From Parcubacteria group bacterium GW2011_GWC2_48_17 (GTDB taxonomy: Bacteria > Patescibacteriota > Minisyncoccia > Phycocordibacterales > UBA10002): 35,922 bases of DNA. The position numbers were made by a program, and so were the translations under genes. Below the pieces are notes generated by a model. The model saw only the letters and a program-made list of their open reading frames with translations. It did no database searches and was not told the origin of the DNA. Below, one piece after another: positions 10,287 to 17,559 of the stretch (position 1 is the first letter of the stretch; every line of letters begins with the position of its first letter). Location: contig LCPL01000008.1 of NCBI GenBank assembly GCA_001003605.1, forward strand, positions 1-35,922, written 5' to 3'.

Positions 10287-10958
10287 ATGGATAACTTTTA
10301 TAATCTCGCTCCAACGGAGTTCAGCGCGGCCGTTATAGCCCAGAATCTAATTTTGGTCTTCTTTCTCGAGCTTGTGATTGTTTATGTTTACAAGAAAACG
10401 CATCAAGGACTCTCATATTCGTCGTCATTCGTTTTCACGTTCGTGCTTGTCGGTGTCGTCGGAGCAGTCGTGATGATGGTTGTTCAGCATAATCTCGCCC
10501 GCGCTTTCGGGCTCCTCGGAGCGTTTTCGCTCATACGTTTTCGGACCATTCTCAAGGAAACGCGCGACATCGCCTTTCTCTTTTTCGCGCTTGCAATAGG
10601 CATCGCGGTCGGCACGAACAACTATGCCATCGCGCTCATTTCAACCGCGCTCATCACGCCGGCCATCTGGCTCTTTTATCATTACGATATCGGACAAATA
10701 CGAAACCGCCTTGGCCACATCCTTACATTCAGCGTGACTGGCACATATAATATAGACGAGGTACGCGCACTACTTAAAGAGCATACGGAGAGCATGGAAC
10801 TTCTGCAGGCGAGGGCGCATGGCGAGCATACGCGGTATGTGTTCGCGATACAACCGAAAGAAACGGCTGAACCGGCAGATATTATCCGAATGCTTCAGGG
10901 GAACAAACATCTCACCGACCTTGAGCTATTAAGCGAAGAGGGTGGAGTTGAATATTAA
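10287..10958 (+). CDS. DUF4956-family membrane protein
   Basis: TM segments; AFGLLGAFSLIRFRTILKETRDIAFLFFALAIGIAVGTNNY. Confidence 0.8.
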   Translation: MDNFYNLAPTEFSAAVIAQNLILVFFLELVIVYVYKKTHQGLSYSSSFVFTFVLVGVVGAVVMMVVQHNLARAFGLLGAFSLIRFRTILKETRDIAFLFFALAIGIAVGTNNYAIALISTALITPAIWLFYHYDIGQIRNRLGHILTFSVTGTYNIDEVRALLKEHTESMELLQARAHGEHTRYVFAIQPKETAEPADIIRMLQGNKHLTDLELLSEEGGVEY

Positions 10959-10962
10959 GAAA

Positions 10963-11145
10963 AATCACAAAGCACAGTACACAAAAATCCAAACAATGAA
11001 GACAAACTACCCAAAACACAGTTCACAAAAACCCAAAAAGGAAGTCGATAGGGTCAATGTCGACACCTGTGGACGGGATGAGTTTGTGTTTTGTATAGTT
11101 TGTGCTTTGTTTGGATTTTTGTGCAGTTTGTGCTTTGTGAAGTCT
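10963..11145. repeat. Large heptamer-phased interrupted palindrome (xxxxACA words / TGTGCTT words)
   Basis: Left aatcaca/aagcaca/gtacaca/aaaatcc/aaacaat/gaagaca/...; right tgtgctt/tgtttgg/atttttg/tgcagtt/tgtgctt. Confidence 0.75.
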
Positions 11146-11215
11146 GAGCTTAGGCGGTAGTTTGTATTCTGGGTTTTGTAGTCTGTCTGTTGTGTTCAAA
11201 GTAGCGTGTGATACT

Positions 11216-13417
11216 ATGTCGTCTATGCAAACCATCGATAAAATATTCCTCGGAGTAACGCGCGTTGGTGTTTTTCTCGTGCCGTTCGTGCCTCTTATTG
11301 TTGCATCGCCGCTGTTCTTTCCTTTTATTACTGGAAAGAATTTCGCGTTCCGCATTATCGTTGAGGTGATTTTCGCGTGCTGGCTCATGCTTGCTCTCCG
11401 GGAGCCGTCGTTTCGGCCGAAGCGCTCGCTCTTTCTTTGGAGCGTCGGGGCGTTTCTAGCAGTCGTGTTTCTTGCCGATATCTTTGGGGAGGGTCCATTC
11501 AAGGCATTTTGGAGCAATTTCGAACGCATGGAAGGATTCATCACCCTTCTCCATCTTGGCGCCTACTTTTTGGTCACTGCTTCGGTGCTAAACACAGAGA
11601 AATTGTGGCACCGTTTTTTCGCGACTTCAGTCGGCGTTTCAGCGTTTTTAGGCATTTACGGTATTTTGCAACTCGCTGGGAAAATCGTCATCAATCAGGG
11701 CGGCGCGCGCCTCGACGGCACATTCGGTAACGCGGCATACTTCGCCGGGTACATGTTGTTCCATATCTTTATCACGGTATTCCTTATTTTTCGCCACCGC
11801 ATTTCTCCACCGTTCAAATGGCTTTATGGAGGCGCCATTCTTTTGCAAGTAACCACGCTCTACTATACCGCGACTCGCGGAGCAGGCCTCGGACTCGTCG
11901 GCGGACTTCTACTGGCTCTTTTTCTTGTCGCGATTTTTGAAAAGCAAAATCGGAGGCTCCGCATTTATGTTGGCACGTCGCTCATTGTCCTATTTCTTTT
12001 GGTAGGAGGTCTCTACGCGGCGCGAGAAAGTGCTTTCGTAAAGGGTAATTCAACACTCAATCGTTTCGCTTCTATCTCTTTGGAAAAGGCGGGTCCGCGC
12101 TTCATGGTGTGGGGAATGGCATGGGAGGGTTTCAAAGATAGACCTATTTTAGGCTGGGGGCAAGAAGGATTTAATTACGTATTCAACAAATACTACAACC
12201 CGAATATGTGGAGTCAAGAACAGTGGTTTGATAGGACGCACAACATCTTCTTCGATTGGCTGATTGCGGCGGGATTCTTGGGACTTATCTCGTATCTAGC
12301 TCTCTTTTTCTTTCTGCTCTGGTATTTGTGGAAGGGTAAGATAGACGACGGGACGGCGCCGTTCTCGCTCATGGAAAAGAGCGTGCTCACCGGCCTTTTG
12401 TTCGCCTATTTCATACACAACTTCTTCGTATTCGATAACCTCATAAGTTACATTCTGTTCTTCTCGCTTATCGCGTACATCCACGCGCGATTCGGAAAAG
12501 CAATCCCAGCGCTTCAAGAGTTCAAAGAGCTAAAAAGCGAACAGGTCCAGTATATTTCCGCGTCAATTCTTATCCTGGCGCTTTTGGGAGGCGTGTATTT
12601 TTTGAACATACGCCCGATAGGAGTGGCGCAGGCTCTTATCAAAGGGCTTAAACCTCCGCAAAAGGACATCCACGAAAATCTCGAATTCTATAAACAAGCG
12701 TTCGCGCAGGAAACCATCGGCACTCAAGAGGTGGCCGAACAGGCGATGCAGACCGCCATAACAATAGCTGGCGCCCCACAGATTCCGATGGAAGTGAAAA
12801 CAGAATTTATTGCGTTCGCGACCTCGGCTATGAATCGGGAAATTGAGCGCGCGCCCGAAGACGCGCGACTTAGAATGTTCATGGGAGGATTTTTCAACCG
12901 CTTGGGGAGATTCGATGAAGCACTACCTCATCTTCTAAAAGCTCATGAGCTTTCACCAAATAAACAGACTATCGCGTTCGAACTCGGCAATACTTATCTA
13001 AGTACCGGAAAGATTTCCGAAGCGAAAACGATTCTGAAGGAATCCTTTGAAAAGGCTCCGGAATATGGGGGAGCGCGCCTCGCTTACGCTGTTTCCGCAA
13101 TCTATTCCGGAGAGTTTGACGTTCCCGAAAAGCTCTTTGCTCCGACAACAACAGTAAATATACTCACCGACGAAAGGCTGATAAAGGCGTATTACGATAC
13201 AAAACAATACAAAGTAGTAATCGCGCTCCTCAAGCTTCGCAGTGAAGCCGACCCGAATAACGCCCAAACTCATGTTTCTCTTGCCGCGGCATATCTCGCG
13301 AACAGCAATAGAAATGACGCTATCAGCTCGCTCAAAAAGGCGATTGAACTCAACCCGGAATTCAAAGCGCAGGGCGAATTTTATATCAGCGAGATACGGG
13401 CGGGGAGGAACCCGTAG
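11216..13417 (+). CDS. O-antigen ligase family protein with C-terminal TPR repeats
   Basis: Many TMs, GKNFAFRI, LDGTFGNAAYFAGYML, GWGQEGFNYVFNKYYNP, DRTHNIFFDWLIAAG; TPR-like DEALPHLLKAHELSPNKQT and NDAISSLKKAIELNPEFK. Confidence 0.85.
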   Translation: MSSMQTIDKIFLGVTRVGVFLVPFVPLIVASPLFFPFITGKNFAFRIIVEVIFACWLMLALREPSFRPKRSLFLWSVGAFLAVVFLADIFGEGPFKAFWSNFERMEGFITLLHLGAYFLVTASVLNTEKLWHRFFATSVGVSAFLGIYGILQLAGKIVINQGGARLDGTFGNAAYFAGYMLFHIFITVFLIFRHRISPPFKWLYGGAILLQVTTLYYTATRGAGLGLVGGLLLALFLVAIFEKQNRRLRIYVGTSLIVLFLLVGGLYAARESAFVKGNSTLNRFASISLEKAGPRFMVWGMAWEGFKDRPILGWGQEGFNYVFNKYYNPNMWSQEQWFDRTHNIFFDWLIAAGFLGLISYLALFFFLLWYLWKGKIDDGTAPFSLMEKSVLTGLLFAYFIHNFFVFDNLISYILFFSLIAYIHARFGKAIPALQEFKELKSEQVQYISASILILALLGGVYFLNIRPIGVAQALIKGLKPPQKDIHENLEFYKQAFAQETIGTQEVAEQAMQTAITIAGAPQIPMEVKTEFIAFATSAMNREIERAPEDARLRMFMGGFFNRLGRFDEALPHLLKAHELSPNKQTIAFELGNTYLSTGKISEAKTILKESFEKAPEYGGARLAYAVSAIYSGEFDVPEKLFAPTTTVNILTDERLIKAYYDTKQYKVVIALLKLRSEADPNNAQTHVSLAAAYLANSNRNDAISSLKKAIELNPEFKAQGEFYISEIRAGRNP

Positions 13418-13423
13418 GGGAGA

Positions 13424-13507
13424 GAAGGTAGCTAGTAGCAAGTAGATAGTAGAAAGAATCAAAACCACCATCTTCTACCTTCTACCTTCTACCTTCTACC
13501 TTCTACC
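13424..13507. repeat. Heptamer-phased interrupted palindrome: GAAGGTA-GCTAGTA-GCAAGTA-GATAGTA-GAAAGAA ... (TTCTACC)x5
   Basis: Right arm is five exact TTCTACC copies (13473-13507); left arm is its degenerate reverse complement in the same 7-nt phase. Confidence 0.9.
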
Positions 13508-13519
13508 TGCTAATTCCTG

Positions 13520-13525
13520 TATACT
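13520..13525 (+). promoter_or_regulatory. -10-like TATACT, 6 nt upstream of ATG 13532
   Basis: tgTATACTttcttcATG. Confidence 0.55.
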
Positions 13526-13531
13526 TTCTTC

Positions 13532-14383
13532 ATGTTCGGCATTTTTCTGCTCGCCTCCAGTTCGTTTTTTAGCGAAATCGGGGTCTCACTCGGAAAAGAA
13601 GAGGTCGCGCGCAGGAAAGAAAATATCTACACCTACGGATTTTTAAGCCTCTGTTTGAGTACCATTGTCTTTTTTCTTATCGCGCTTCTGCGCGGTCAGT
13701 TTCTTTTTTCGTTGGATTCGCTTCCAACACTTGTTCCACGAATTATTTTGGAGATTCTCCAGGCGTATGTCATTGTAAAAGCGGTTACGACAGCCGACCG
13801 GAGCACTTTTGGATTTCTTCGGGTACTCACCATTCCTCTCCTTCTTCTAGTTGACCTCACTCTCGGGTATTCGCTTTCAATCAATCAAATCATTGGTTCC
13901 GGCATTTTAACGCTAAGTATTTTATTTCTCTTCCTCAATCATGGTCTGCGTTCCAATGGAATCGGACTCGTGCTATTTTCCGCGCTGAATGCCGTTATCA
14001 CCATCTCGCTCTTTAAATACGACATTACCCACTTCAACTCTGTGGAGGTTGAGCAGGGAATCATTCAAATAATCCTCCTTATCTTTTTTGCTCTTATGGC
14101 ATGGAGAGTGAATCGGCAAAATCCGCTTCGCCTACTCGGGAAACCTCTCTTTTTCTTTCAGTCATTATCTCAAGCCATTGCCGGAGTTTTGGTAAGTTTC
14201 GGATATTCTTTCATTCCCGCATCCGTCGCGGCCAGCGTCGAGCGTTCCACAGCCGTTTTCTTTTCGCTCCTTTCGGGTAACCGCTATTTTCACGAAAAGA
14301 AATTCGCCCAAAAACTCTTGGCGTTTCTTCTCTTGGCCATCGGTTTCATGTTCCTCTCTGGATTTCCCTTTCTTCCTAGTTAG
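13532..14383 (+). CDS. EamA/DMT-like multi-pass transporter
   Basis: About 10 hydrophobic segments in two halves; ends SGFPFLPS. Confidence 0.65.
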   Translation: MFGIFLLASSSFFSEIGVSLGKEEVARRKENIYTYGFLSLCLSTIVFFLIALLRGQFLFSLDSLPTLVPRIILEILQAYVIVKAVTTADRSTFGFLRVLTIPLLLLVDLTLGYSLSINQIIGSGILTLSILFLFLNHGLRSNGIGLVLFSALNAVITISLFKYDITHFNSVEVEQGIIQIILLIFFALMAWRVNRQNPLRLLGKPLFFFQSLSQAIAGVLVSFGYSFIPASVAASVERSTAVFFSLLSGNRYFHEKKFAQKLLAFLLLAIGFMFLSGFPFLPS

Positions 14384-14434
14384 GGCTGTATACATAAACT
14401 TGAATATTTTATTTCTTGCTGATACACTGAACAT

Positions 14435-14641
14435 ATGAACAGTCTTACATTCACACTAAAACCCAAACGAAATACCGCGAAGAAAATCGTTGTTGAAATG
14501 GATGCGGATAGATTAGAGCGGCTTGCCGCCAATTTGGGCATGTTTAACCCTGATTTTCTTGCAAGCGTGAAGCGTGCTGAACGCGATTATGAGGTCGGGA
14601 GAGTCCGGAAAATTCACTCCCTGCGTGAACTCATTCGATAG
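14435..14641 (+). CDS. Putative antitoxin of a TA module
   Basis: 68-aa charged protein directly upstream of a RelE/ParE-like toxin ORF. Confidence 0.55.
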   Translation: MNSLTFTLKPKRNTAKKIVVEMDADRLERLAANLGMFNPDFLASVKRAERDYEVGRVRKIHSLRELIR

Positions 14642-14647
14642 CCGCAT

Positions 14648-14926
14648 TTGTCTGTGCGCACTCTTCTCGTTTCGGAGGAATTTGAACTTCGGTTCGCAAA
14701 ATTATCGATGTTGATACAGAAGAAGGCGGCAAAACAGCAAACAATCTTTTCTCATAATCCGTTTCATCCATCTCTCAATTCAGAAAAAATCGCACCGAAA
14801 GAAAGGGCGATTTGGACGTTTCGCATTGACCGGAAATATCGTGTGGCGTTCCGCTTCATTGACGGCACGACGGTACTCCTTCTCACCGTCGGCCCGCATG
14901 ATTGGATTTACAAACTCTTTCGGTAA
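14648..14926 (+). CDS. RelE/ParE/YafQ-type toxin-like protein
   Basis: EEFELRFAKLSMLIQKKAAKQ...FRIDRKYRVAFRFIDGTTVLLLTVGPHDWIYKLFR; TTG start at 14648 or GTG at 14654. Confidence 0.7.
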   Translation: MSVRTLLVSEEFELRFAKLSMLIQKKAAKQQTIFSHNPFHPSLNSEKIAPKERAIWTFRIDRKYRVAFRFIDGTTVLLLTVGPHDWIYKLFR

Positions 14927-14969
14927 AGGTTGAAAACCATGCGATTGCGCGTCGCTACTTTAGCCGGTA

Positions 14970-14998
14970 TTGACATATCTCTATAAATGCGGTAACCT
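14970..14998 (+). promoter_or_regulatory. Candidate sigma-70-like promoter TTGACA-17-TAACCT
   Basis: Exact TTGACA at 14970-14975; the -10 is weak. Confidence 0.35.
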
Positions 14999-15080
14999 AC
15001 CGATAGGTTCTTTGACGGTGCGTTTTGGCCGCAGAGAAGTAAACAACTTCCAGAACATCAGATACACGGAGAAAGACAAT

Positions 15081-15965
15081 ATGAACAGCAAAGCAGAGCA
15101 AGATTACTGGACCGCATCGGCCCAGAGCTTCAAGTGGCAGGTCAAAAGCCGGACGGTACAGGTGAGCGACCAAGATATTACAGAGATACCGCTGGGCTTC
15201 CAGCCATTTGGTATTTCGTCACTTGGCGACAGGGTCCTTATCACCGACTACTTCGCGCCGGCGGTGTGCATGAACCGCGTAACAGTAGACGGCAACACGC
15301 TCCGGTTTGAGGTCGCATGGATCCACGGCGCGCAAAACGGTATCACACGATGCCGCGGAGGGTTTCCTGACATGGCCTATCCATCGGGGGCAAACCGCTG
15401 TTGCACTGCGTTTTTCGGGCCCGACTGCAAATCCGTTTGCATCGGACGCTTGGACCGCGAGTTCTTTTTGCTCGTCCCGGAGGACAGCGCGCAGTGGCAC
15501 CTTGCGGCGCGAATTTCCTTGCCGGAGTGCCGCGACTTTCCGTTCATTCACTCCGCCGCTCTTAATCAGCGCCTCAACCTGCTCCTCACGGTAGAATCAG
15601 ACGCCGCAATGAACAAATGGCGCCTTGCACCGTATATGTGGCACGAGGGGTGGGTGACTCATTCGCCCAAGTTTGAGCTTTTGGAACAACATGGTATCCC
15701 GCGATTTCACTACGGCATTGCCTACCTGCGTGGTGAGCCAGTGACGGTCGCGAGCTCTCACTCGGTCCGCGGCCCAAACCGGACGGACCCCGGGATTTAT
15801 ATTGACTGCAAGCTCGTGGTCCCTGGGATCGTCGGTAGCGGCATTTGCATCCTCCCCAACGGCGGTGCGCTCGTCGCGGCCTATGGACAGGAAGAAGAGG
15901 GGGCTCACAAGGGGAACCCGGGCAAACTCATCTACGTCCCTCCTGCACTCCTGCAGTACGAGTGA
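15081..15965 (+). CDS. Hypothetical protein, no family recognised
   Basis: Long ORF; ATG 15081 preceded by ggagaaagacaat (SD-like); followed by a strong terminator; composition looks GC-richer than neighbours by eye. Confidence 0.7.
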   Translation: MNSKAEQDYWTASAQSFKWQVKSRTVQVSDQDITEIPLGFQPFGISSLGDRVLITDYFAPAVCMNRVTVDGNTLRFEVAWIHGAQNGITRCRGGFPDMAYPSGANRCCTAFFGPDCKSVCIGRLDREFFLLVPEDSAQWHLAARISLPECRDFPFIHSAALNQRLNLLLTVESDAAMNKWRLAPYMWHEGWVTHSPKFELLEQHGIPRFHYGIAYLRGEPVTVASSHSVRGPNRTDPGIYIDCKLVVPGIVGSGICILPNGGALVAAYGQEEEGAHKGNPGKLIYVPPALLQYE

Positions 15966-15979
15966 CGGTGTAGTTTAGG

Positions 15980-16029
15980 CGCTTGTGCGATTGTCTGTTA
16001 CGACAGCCGATTTGCACAAGCGTTTTTTT
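15980..16029 (+). terminator. Rho-independent terminator
   Basis: cgcttgtgc ... gcacaagcg followed by ttttttt. Confidence 0.85.
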
Positions 16030-16048
16030 GTACTAGTATGAGGCCTCA

Positions 16049-17080
16049 ATGCGAATACGCGAATTTGTTTCTCTCAAAAAAATGACGACACTTAAGATTG
16101 GCGGTGTTGCTCGCTATTTTTGTGCCGTGGAAAGGGCGGAGGAACTCTCGGAGGCGCTCGCCTTCGCTCGCGAAAAGAGAATTAACCTTGTCGTGTTTGG
16201 CGGTGGCTCCAATGTGCTCATCGCAGATGAAGATATTGACGCGCTCATTATCAAAATAGATATTAAGGGAATTGGCTGGAAAGAGGATAGTGAAGATGTT
16301 TTAGTAGTTGCCGGCGCCGGAGAGAGTTGGGATGGATTGGTTGCGAAAGCGGTCCGGCGCGAACTCTGGGGTGTTGAAAATCTTTCGGGCATTCCCGGTA
16401 CGGTGGGCGCCGCTCCCATCCAAAACATAGGAGCGTATGGCACGGAGATAAAAGAAACGCTTGCATGGGTGGAAGTCTTTGACACAAGGAGTGGAAAGTT
16501 CCGAACACTGTCAAACAAAGAGTGCAAGTTCGGCTACCGCGACAGCATTTTCAAGCGCCCGAAGGGAAAATCGCTTATCATAACGCGCGTGGCGCTGTGG
16601 CTCAAAAAGAGCGGAACACCCAATCTTGAATATAAAGATTTGAAAGAGAGATTTAGGATTTATGATTTACGATTTAAGAAAAAGAGACTGACTCCGTTGG
16701 ATATACGGAAAACAGTGCTTGAGATTAGAAGCAGAAAATTTCCGGATTTGAGAACACACGGCACTGCCGGCTCGTTTTTCAAAAACCCCATCATTTCACA
16801 GGGGAAATTCAACAAACTCAAGAAGAAATTCCCGGACCTCCCCGGCTTCCCAATCTTTACAAGGTTCAAGATTCCCCTTGCCTGGATTCTTGATAACGTG
16901 TGCGGTCTCAAAGGATTTTGCAAAGGCAACGTAACTTTGTTTGAACGCCAGCCAATCGTCATCGTACAAAATGGTAAGGCGTCCGCGGAAGAAATTAAAT
17001 CGTTTGCTAAAGAGATTTCTGATAAAGTGAAAGCGAAAACCGACATCGACATCGAGTGGGAAATACAGCAGATATGGTAG
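16049..17080 (+). CDS. murB: UDP-N-acetylmuramate dehydrogenase
   Basis: TTLKIGGVARYF, VVFGGGSNVLIADEDIDALII, GAGESWDGLVAKAV, NLSGIPGTVGAAPIQNIGAYGTEI, GYRDSIFK, HGTAGSFFKNP. Confidence 0.95.
   Translation: MRIREFVSLKKMTTLKIGGVARYFCAVERAEELSEALAFAREKRINLVVFGGGSNVLIADEDIDALIIKIDIKGIGWKEDSEDVLVVAGAGESWDGLVAKAVRRELWGVENLSGIPGTVGAAPIQNIGAYGTEIKETLAWVEVFDTRSGKFRTLSNKECKFGYRDSIFKRPKGKSLIITRVALWLKKSGTPNLEYKDLKERFRIYDLRFKKKRLTPLDIRKTVLEIRSRKFPDLRTHGTAGSFFKNPIISQGKFNKLKKKFPDLPGFPIFTRFKIPLAWILDNVCGLKGFCKGNVTLFERQPIVIVQNGKASAEEIKSFAKEISDKVKAKTDIDIEWEIQQIW
16648..16682 (+). repeat. GATTTA-word array inside murB (gatttag gatttat gatttac gatttaa)
   Basis: Four gattta words at 7-nt spacing encode the anomalous RFRIYDLRFKKKR segment. 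Confidence 0.8.
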
Positions 17081-17102
17081 AAATTGTAGGATGCGATGTA
17101 TG

Positions 17103-17140
17103 AGTCGTACTATCATACTTTGTAGTATGATAGTACGACT
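17103..17140. repeat. Perfect 16-bp hairpin downstream of murB
   Basis: agtcgtactatcatac-tttgta-gtatgatagtacgact. Confidence 0.85.
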
Positions 17141-17373
17141 TAACTTCTGGTTGGAGCGTGAAGTAAAAACTTTCTGTGAGTCTCCAAGCGATATCTTTAA
17201 CCCTCGACCGTTCCGTTGTCCACAGGTTAGCTGAAAAAACGGTTGTATGCTCGCGTGTGCGTGCGATAATGAATAAGGTCGAACATTTCTATTGCACGCT
17301 AATAAGAGAAAAGAAAGACGGCAGATACGATATTCTCGATTCCGATTGCACGGATTCTTTTCCTAAAAAGATA

Positions 17374-17460
17374 ATGGCAAAGAAAAAGCGAAAGGCAGCG
17401 AAGAAGCGCAAAACGGCAAAGAAGGGGAAAAAGCGCAAAGGCGCTCGCCGCCGCCGATAA
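17374..17460 (+). CDS. Very small Lys/Arg-rich protein (MAKKKRKAAKKRKTAKKGKKRKGARRRR)
   Basis: 28 codons of almost pure K/R/A/G/T; possible 94-aa form from 17176; TTGTAT-16-GATAAT candidate promoter at 17243-17270. Confidence 0.4.
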   Translation: MAKKKRKAAKKRKTAKKGKKRKGARRRR

Positions 17461-17501
17461 CACAAAACTCCTCTGGCAAAATGTCAGAGGAGTTTTGTGT
17501 T
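17459..17501. terminator. Perfect 17-bp stem-loop overlapping the stop codon
   Basis: aacacaaaactcctctg-gcaaaatgt-cagaggagttttgtgtt. Confidence 0.7.
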
Positions 17502-17508
17502 GGTCTTT

Positions 17509-17543
17509 CTACTAACTACATACTACTAACTACTCACTATTTT
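17509..17543. repeat. Heptamer array CTACTAA CTACATA CTACTAA CTACTCA CTATTTT upstream of secA
   Basis: Five consecutive 7-nt units sharing CTA. Confidence 0.85.
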
Positions 17544-17559
17544 GTGTTAGTATTGCCGC

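Noticed and set aside
10942-11160. 72-aa ORF on + strand
   Set aside because: It is the reading of the phased palindrome arms (low-complexity), overlaps the DUF4956 stop, and has no protein-like character.
13473-13507. Possible CRISPR-like or microsatellite array
   Set aside because: Units are 7 nt with no spacers and a reverse-complement partner arm; not CRISPR, and not a simple one-arm microsatellite.
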